Below, in pieces: positions 59,736 through 64,000 of a DNA stretch of 64,000 nucleotides. Both the position numbers and the translations under genes were made by a program. The notes under the pieces are model-generated. The model made no database searches. It was not told the DNA's origin and saw nothing but the letters and a program-made list of their open reading frames with translations. Numbering within the stretch: position 1 is the stretch's first letter; each line of letters begins with the position of its first letter. This stretch comes from Halomicrococcus gelatinilyticus (lineage in GTDB: Archaea; Halobacteriota; Halobacteria; Halobacteriales; Haladaptataceae). The stretch covers positions 1,674,001 through 1,738,000 of the forward strand of contig CP100465.1 in assembly GCA_024227995.1 (NCBI GenBank), in the 5' to 3' direction.

Positions 59736-59740
59736 GGAGG
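59736..59740 (+). promoter_or_regulatory. Shine-Dalgarno sequence of atpK
   Basis: GGAGG, 11 bp before the ATG at 59752, in a genome where most first genes lack an SD. Suggests strong translation of the ring subunit. Confidence 0.6.
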
Positions 59741-59751
59741 ACCAAGAAATC

Positions 59752-60021
59752 ATGTTCGAATTCGTATTCGCGTTCGTCAACACACTCGCACCGCTCGCAC
59801 AGGACCAGGCCGCAGCTGCGCCGGCCATCCCGCCGAAGGCCGCCGCCGCGCTCGCTGTCGGTCTCGCCGCGCTCGGTTCCGGCTACGCGGAGCGCGGTAT
59901 CGGTGCCGCGGCCGTCGGCGCCGTCACGGAAGACCAGGACCTCTTCGGTACGGGCCTCATCCTGACGGTCCTGCCGGAGACGCTGGTCATCCTGGCGCTG
60001 GTCACGGTCTTCGTGGTCTAA
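59752..60021 (+). CDS. atpK: A-type ATP synthase subunit K (c-ring proteolipid)
   Basis: An 89-residue proteolipid with two transmembrane helices (AAAALAVGLAALGSGYAERGIGAAAVGAV and FGTGLILTVLPETLVILALVTVFVV). The ion-binding Glu is in the second hairpin helix (LPETLVILALV). A hydrophobic N-terminus (FEFVFAFVNTLAPLAQDQAAAA) may be a cleaved leader. It forms the rotating ring. Its own promoter and SD would help reach the high copy number needed. Confidence 0.94.
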   Translation: MFEFVFAFVNTLAPLAQDQAAAAPAIPPKAAAALAVGLAALGSGYAERGIGAAAVGAVTEDQDLFGTGLILTVLPETLVILALVTVFVV

Positions 60022-60043
60022 ACGCACCCCATCCCTCTTCATT

Positions 60044-60625
60044 ATGAGCCTGGAAACGGTAGCTGAAGATATTAGGAACGAAGCCCGCGAGCGCGCGGAG
60101 GAAATCCGCGAAGACGGCGAAGCCCGAGCAGCGGATATCCTCGACGAGGCCGAAGCCGACGCGGACGACATTCTCGCGGCGAAAGAGAGCGAAATAGAGA
60201 ACGAGATCGAGCAGGAGCGCGAACAGCGCCTCTCCAGCGCGAAGCTCGAAGCGAAGCAGAAGCGCCTGGAGGCCCGGCGCGACGTGCTCCAGGAGGTCCG
60301 CGCAGACGTCGAGGAGCGCGTCGGCAACCTCGGCGGCGAGGACCGGGAGGAGCTGACGCGGACGCTGCTCGACGCGGCCGCCGAGGAGTTCGACTCGGAC
60401 GACACCATCACGGTGTACGGGCGTGCCGACGACGAGGAACTGCTCACCGACGTTCTCGCGGACTACGACGGCTTCGAGTACGCCGGCGAGGTCGACTGCC
60501 TCGGCGGCGTCGTCGTCGAGAGCGAGCAATCCCGCCTCCGCGTGAACAACACGTTCGACTCCGTGCTCGAGGACGTGTGGGAAGACAACCTCAAGGAAAT
60601 CAGTTCACGGCTGTTCGAGCAATGA
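60044..60625 (+). CDS. atpE: A-type ATP synthase subunit E (peripheral stalk)
   Basis: A 193-residue protein: an N-terminal coiled coil (ETVAEDIRNEARERAEEIREDGEARAADILDEAEADADDIL) and a globular C-terminal domain containing CLGGVVVESEQSRLRVNNTFDSVLEDVWED, the standard subunit E block. It pairs with subunit H. The stop overlaps the atpC start by ATGA. Confidence 0.95.
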   Translation: MSLETVAEDIRNEARERAEEIREDGEARAADILDEAEADADDILAAKESEIENEIEQEREQRLSSAKLEAKQKRLEARRDVLQEVRADVEERVGNLGGEDREELTRTLLDAAAEEFDSDDTITVYGRADDEELLTDVLADYDGFEYAGEVDCLGGVVVESEQSRLRVNNTFDSVLEDVWEDNLKEISSRLFEQ

Positions 60626-61683
60626 GGGCGACAGACGAATCGGGCACCTCGAACTACGAGTACGTCAACGCCCGCGTGAGGGCGCGTCGAGCCGCGCTGT
60701 TCGACGACGAGGACTACCGCAAGCTGCTCCGCATGGGACCGGGCGAGATCGCCCGGTTCATGGAGGAGTCGGAGTACGAGTCCGAGGTCAACGCGCTCGG
60801 CGCGCGGTACGACGGCGTCGACCTCATCGAGTACTCGCTGAACCGCAACCTCGCGAAGCACTTCAACGACCTGCTCGACTGGTCCGGCGGTGACCTCTAC
60901 TCCTTCATCGCCCGCTACCTGCGGAAGTTCGACGCCTGGAACGTCAAGACAGTCGTGCGCGGCATCTACGCCGACGCCGACCGCGAGGACGTCCAGTCCG
61001 ACCTCATCCGCGCGGGCGAGTTCGACGACGCGTTCCTCGACCGACTGACGGAGGCCGGCTCCATCGAGGACGTCGTCGACCTGCTCGACGGCACCATCTT
61101 CGGCGATCCCGTCGACGCGGCGTACGAGGACTACGAGGAGAGCGGTCTGCTCGTCCCGCTGGAGAACGCCGTCGACCGCGCGTTCTACGAGGAACTGATG
61201 GCGGGCGTCACGGAGTCCCAGAACCGTGCGCTCCAGCTGTACGTCGAGTTCCTGCAGGCCGAGATCGACTTCCGGAACGTCCGGAACGCACTGCGCATCA
61301 GCCGGAGCGGTGCGGACATCGACCCCTCGGAGTACTTCATCGAGGGCGGGCGGCTGTTCAGCGCGAGCGAGATCGCGCAGCTGGCCGGTAACACCGACGA
61401 ACTCGTCGCGCGCATCCGCGACAGCACGTACGGTCGTGACCTCGACGACGCGCTGGACGAACTCGAACGCGCCGACAGCCTCATCGGGTTCGAGCACGCA
61501 CTAGACGCTGCACTGCTCGAGTACTCGGACCACCTCTCGTACGCTTTCCCGCTGTCGGTGTGTCCGGTGCTCGCGTACGTTCTCGCCAAGGAGCGCGAGG
61601 TGGACAACATCCGCGCCATCGCACGCGGTCGCGAGGCCGGCCTCTCCGAGGACGAGATCGAGGAGGAACTGGTGATACTATGA
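60622..61683 (+). CDS. atpC: A-type ATP synthase subunit C (d-like central rotor collar)
   Basis: A 353-residue protein of the V-type d / A-type C family, all helical. Typical segments are [40 protein letters not shown] and [28 protein letters not shown]. It joins the central stalk to the K ring. The stop overlaps atpF by ATGA. Confidence 0.95.
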   Translation: MRATDESGTSNYEYVNARVRARRAALFDDEDYRKLLRMGPGEIARFMEESEYESEVNALGARYDGVDLIEYSLNRNLAKHFNDLLDWSGGDLYSFIARYLRKFDAWNVKTVVRGIYADADREDVQSDLIRAGEFDDAFLDRLTEAGSIEDVVDLLDGTIFGDPVDAAYEDYEESGLLVPLENAVDRAFYEELMAGVTESQNRALQLYVEFLQAEIDFRNVRNALRISRSGADIDPSEYFIEGGRLFSASEIAQLAGNTDELVARIRDSTYGRDLDDALDELERADSLIGFEHALDAALLEYSDHLSYAFPLSVCPVLAYVLAKEREVDNIRAIARGREAGLSEDEIEEELVIL

Positions 61684-62021
61684 GCCAGGAGATAGCCGTC
61701 ATCGGCAGTCCGGAGTTCACGACCGGGTTCCGGCTCGCCGGCGTCCGGAAGTTCGAGAACGTGCCGGAGGAGCAGAAGGAGGCGGAGCTCGACGACGCCG
61801 TTTCTCGCGTCCTGGACGACGACGACGTCGGCATCATCGTGATGCACGACGAGGACATGTCGCACCTCTCGCGGAACGTCCGCAACGACGTCGAGACGAG
61901 CGTCGAACCCACCCTCGTGACGCTGGGTGGCGGCGCGGGGAGCGGCGGTCTCCGCGACAAGATCAAGCGTGCAATCGGTATCGACCTTATGGAAGAAGAC
62001 GAACAAGGAGACAACGAATGA
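61680..62021 (+). CDS. atpF: A-type ATP synthase subunit F (central stalk)
   Basis: A 113-residue Rossmann-like protein: [60 protein letters not shown]. It binds subunit D and helps regulate rotation. The start overlaps the atpC stop (ATGA) and its stop overlaps the atpA start (ATGA). Confidence 0.95.
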   Translation: MSQEIAVIGSPEFTTGFRLAGVRKFENVPEEQKEAELDDAVSRVLDDDDVGIIVMHDEDMSHLSRNVRNDVETSVEPTLVTLGGGAGSGGLRDKIKRAIGIDLMEEDEQGDNE

Positions 62022-63784
62022 GCCAAGCAACAGAATCTGACGTCGTTCGAGAGGACGGCGTGATCGAGAGCGTGAGCGGTCCCGTGGTTACCGCAACGGA
62101 CCTCGACGCCCGGATGAACGACGTCGTCTACGTCGGCGACGAAGGGCTGATGGGCGAGGTCATCGAGATCGAAGGCAACATCACGACCATCCAGGTCTAC
62201 GAGGAGACGTCCAACGTCGCACCCGGCGAACCCGTCGAGAACACGGGCGAGCCGCTGTCCGTGGACCTCGGTCCGGGCATGCTGGACTCCATCTACGACG
62301 GCGTCCAGCGCCCGCTGACGGTCCTGGAGGACAAGATGGGCGCGTTCCTCGACCGCGGTGTCGACGCACCCGGTATCGACCAGGACGACACCTGGACGTT
62401 CGAGCCCACCGTCTCGGAGGGCGACGAGGTGTCCGCCGGCGACATCGTCGGGACCGTTCCCGAGACCCAGAGCATCGAGCACAAGGTCATGGTCCCGCCG
62501 GACTACGAGGGCGGCGAGGTCGTCGACGTCAAGAGCGGCGAGTACGCCGTGACGGAGACCATCGTCGAACTCGACAACGGCGAGGAGGTCCAGATGCAGC
62601 AGGAGTGGCCGGTCCGCGAGGCGCGGCCCGCCCAGGACAAGAAGACGCCGCGGACGCCGCTGGTGACGGGCCAGCGCATCCAGGACGGCCTGTTCCCGCT
62701 CGCGAAGGGTGGGACGGCGGCGATTCCGGGGCCGTTCGGCTCCGGCAAGACCGTCACCCAGCAGCAGCTCGCCAAGTGGGCCGACGCCGACATCGTCGTC
62801 TACATCGGCTGCGGCGAGCGCGGCAACGAGATGACGGAGGTCATCGACGACTTCCCGGAGCTGGAGGACCCCCAGACCGGGAAGCCGCTGATGTCCCGGA
62901 CCTGCCTCATCGCGAACACGTCGAACATGCCCGTGGCCGCGCGCGAATCCTGCGTGTACACCGGCATCACCATCGCGGAGTTCTACCGCGACATGGGGTA
63001 CGACGTCGCGCTGATGGCCGACTCCACCTCGCGGTGGGCGGAGGCCATGCGCGAGATCTCCTCGCGGCTGGAGGAGATGCCCGGCGAGGAGGGCTACCCC
63101 GCGTACCTGGCCGCGCGCCTCTCGGAGTTCTACGAGCGTGCCGGCTACTTCGACAACATCAACGACACCGAAGGCTCGGTCACCGTCGTGGGCGCGGTCA
63201 GCCCGCCGGGCGGTGACTTCTCCGAGCCGGTCACCCAGAACACGCTGCGCATCGTGAAGACGTTCTGGGCGCTGGACGCCGACCTCGCGGAACGGCGTCA
63301 CTTCCCGGCCATCAACTGGAACGAGTCCTACTCGCTGTACAAGGACCAGCTCGACCCGTGGTTCCAGGAGAACGTCGCCGAGGACTGGCCGGAGACGCGC
63401 CAGTGGGCGGTCGACATCCTCGACGAGGAGGACGAACTCCAGGAGATCGTCCAGCTCGTCGGCAAGGACGCGCTGCCCGAGGACCAGCAGCTCACGCTCG
63501 AGGTCGCCCGCTACATCCGCGAGGCGTTCCTCCAGCAGAACGCGCTGCACGACGTGGACACCAACTGTCCGCCGGAGAAGTCCTACACCATCCTCAAGGC
63601 CATCCAGACGTACAACGACGAGGCGTTCGAGGCGCTCGACGCGGGCGTCCCGGTGGACGAGATCACCGACATCGACGCCGCACCGCGGCTGAACCGCATC
63701 GCGACGACCCCCGACGACGAGGTCGACGAGTTCGTCGCGGACCTGGAGTCCGACATGAAAGAGCAGCTCAGGGAGAAGTACTAA
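62018..63784 (+). CDS. atpA: A-type ATP synthase catalytic subunit A
   Basis: A 588-residue catalytic subunit. The P-loop GPFGSGKT is at 238-245, the form particular to archaeal A subunits. Other blocks: the non-homologous insert (WEVRPAQ-type region), [46 protein letters not shown] and the C-terminal helical domain. No intein is present, though the P-loop region of atpA is a known insertion site. Overlaps atpF by ATGA. Confidence 0.97.
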   Translation: MSQATESDVVREDGVIESVSGPVVTATDLDARMNDVVYVGDEGLMGEVIEIEGNITTIQVYEETSNVAPGEPVENTGEPLSVDLGPGMLDSIYDGVQRPLTVLEDKMGAFLDRGVDAPGIDQDDTWTFEPTVSEGDEVSAGDIVGTVPETQSIEHKVMVPPDYEGGEVVDVKSGEYAVTETIVELDNGEEVQMQQEWPVREARPAQDKKTPRTPLVTGQRIQDGLFPLAKGGTAAIPGPFGSGKTVTQQQLAKWADADIVVYIGCGERGNEMTEVIDDFPELEDPQTGKPLMSRTCLIANTSNMPVAARESCVYTGITIAEFYRDMGYDVALMADSTSRWAEAMREISSRLEEMPGEEGYPAYLAARLSEFYERAGYFDNINDTEGSVTVVGAVSPPGGDFSEPVTQNTLRIVKTFWALDADLAERRHFPAINWNESYSLYKDQLDPWFQENVAEDWPETRQWAVDILDEEDELQEIVQLVGKDALPEDQQLTLEVARYIREAFLQQNALHDVDTNCPPEKSYTILKAIQTYNDEAFEALDAGVPVDEITDIDAAPRLNRIATTPDDEVDEFVADLESDMKEQLREKY

Positions 63785-63785
63785 C

Positions 63786-64000
63786 ATGAAAGAGTACCAG
63801 ACCATCACCGAGATCAGCGGTCCGCTGGTGTTCGCCGAGGTCGACGAGCCCATCGGGTACGACGAGATCGTCGAGATCGAGACGCCGGCCGGCGAGACAC
63901 TGCGCGGCCAGGTGCTCGAATCGAGCGACGGTCTCGTCTCCATCCAGGTGTTCGAGGGCACCGAGGGCATCGACCGCGAGTCCTCGGTCCGTTTCCTCGG
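63786..64000 (+). CDS. atpB: A-type ATP synthase subunit B (partial)
   Basis: The first 71 residues of the regulatory B subunit are visible ([36 protein letters not shown]...), the beta-barrel domain of the nucleotide-binding non-catalytic subunit. The start is 1 bp after the atpA stop. The frame is open at the window edge. The next gene in other haloarchaea is usually atpD. Confidence 0.95.
   Translation, partial: MKEYQTITEISGPLVFAEVDEPIGYDEIVEIETPAGETLRGQVLESSDGLVSIQVFEGTEGIDRESSVRFL

Noticed and set aside
62018-63784. Intein in the ATP synthase A subunit
   Set aside because: This gene family carries inteins in some archaea, but here the P-loop region GPFGSGKT is continuous and the length (588 residues) is that of an uninterrupted subunit.
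1-64000. tRNA, rRNA and CRISPR arrays
   Set aside because: I looked for TTCGAAT-type T-loops with matching arms, for AT-free rRNA blocks, and for regularly spaced repeats of 25-40 bp. The only tandem repeats (43751 and 15590) have no spacers.

Overview
The window is chromosomal DNA of an extremely halophilic archaeon (class Halobacteria). Four things support this: very high GC in the coding sequence; proteins rich in Asp and Glu; many TATA-like boxes about 25-30 bp before the start codon, typical of leaderless haloarchaeal transcripts; and archaeal marker genes (A-type ATP synthase, D-family polymerase large subunit with an intein, Hef nuclease, TiaS, aRF1, GGPP synthase). I see no rRNA or tRNA gene, no CRISPR array, no transposase gene and no prophage. 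Most of the window is core genome, densely packed on both strands. The genus cannot be told from the sequence alone.

Layout. 1-11.4 kb: a CNNM/CBS membrane protein, a thioredoxin-fold pair, Sua5, a solo Cas4-like protein, a Usp, Hef, a HAD phosphatase, two membrane metallopeptidase-like proteins and a winged-helix regulator. 11.4-16.7 kb: dolichol kinase-like protein, GlyRS and CBS protein in one operon, a hydrolase, and two small haloarchaeal proteins. 16.7-23.6 kb: a complete peptide-type ABC importer operon on the minus strand. 24-29.8 kb: a PPC-domain protein coupled to polC (mini-intein inside the catalytic motif), a MITE-like element, pyrE and a Nudix hydrolase. 30.4-33.5 kb: TiaS, an XRE-type regulator, and a small Tat lipoprotein with a GTG start. 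33.7-42.6 kb: a redox and sulfur block. 42.6-49.2 kb: DUF502, aRF1, a CPBP protease, etfBA and a bacterio-opsin-activator-type regulator. 49.3-56.9 kb: a stand-alone nuoB, a prenyl synthase, DUF373, an IMPACT-like protein, a PiT phosphate transporter and an MFS permease. 57-64 kb: the A-type ATP synthase operon (H, I, K, E, C, F, A, start of B).

The most coherent accessory story is 33.7-42.6 kb. In order it holds a glutaredoxin-like protein, a rhodanese-metallo-beta-lactamase fusion (persulfide dioxygenase-like), a divergent winged-helix-double-rhodanese fusion, a sulfide:quinone oxidoreductase-like flavoprotein, a DUF1641 protein with a triplicated 58-residue repeat, a peroxiredoxin and cytochrome bd oxidase. 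Together they look like a sulfide/persulfide sensing and oxidation module in which SQR puts electrons into quinone and the bd oxidase passes them to oxygen. Promoter-region repeats and a possible 19-residue micro-ORF lie inside this block.
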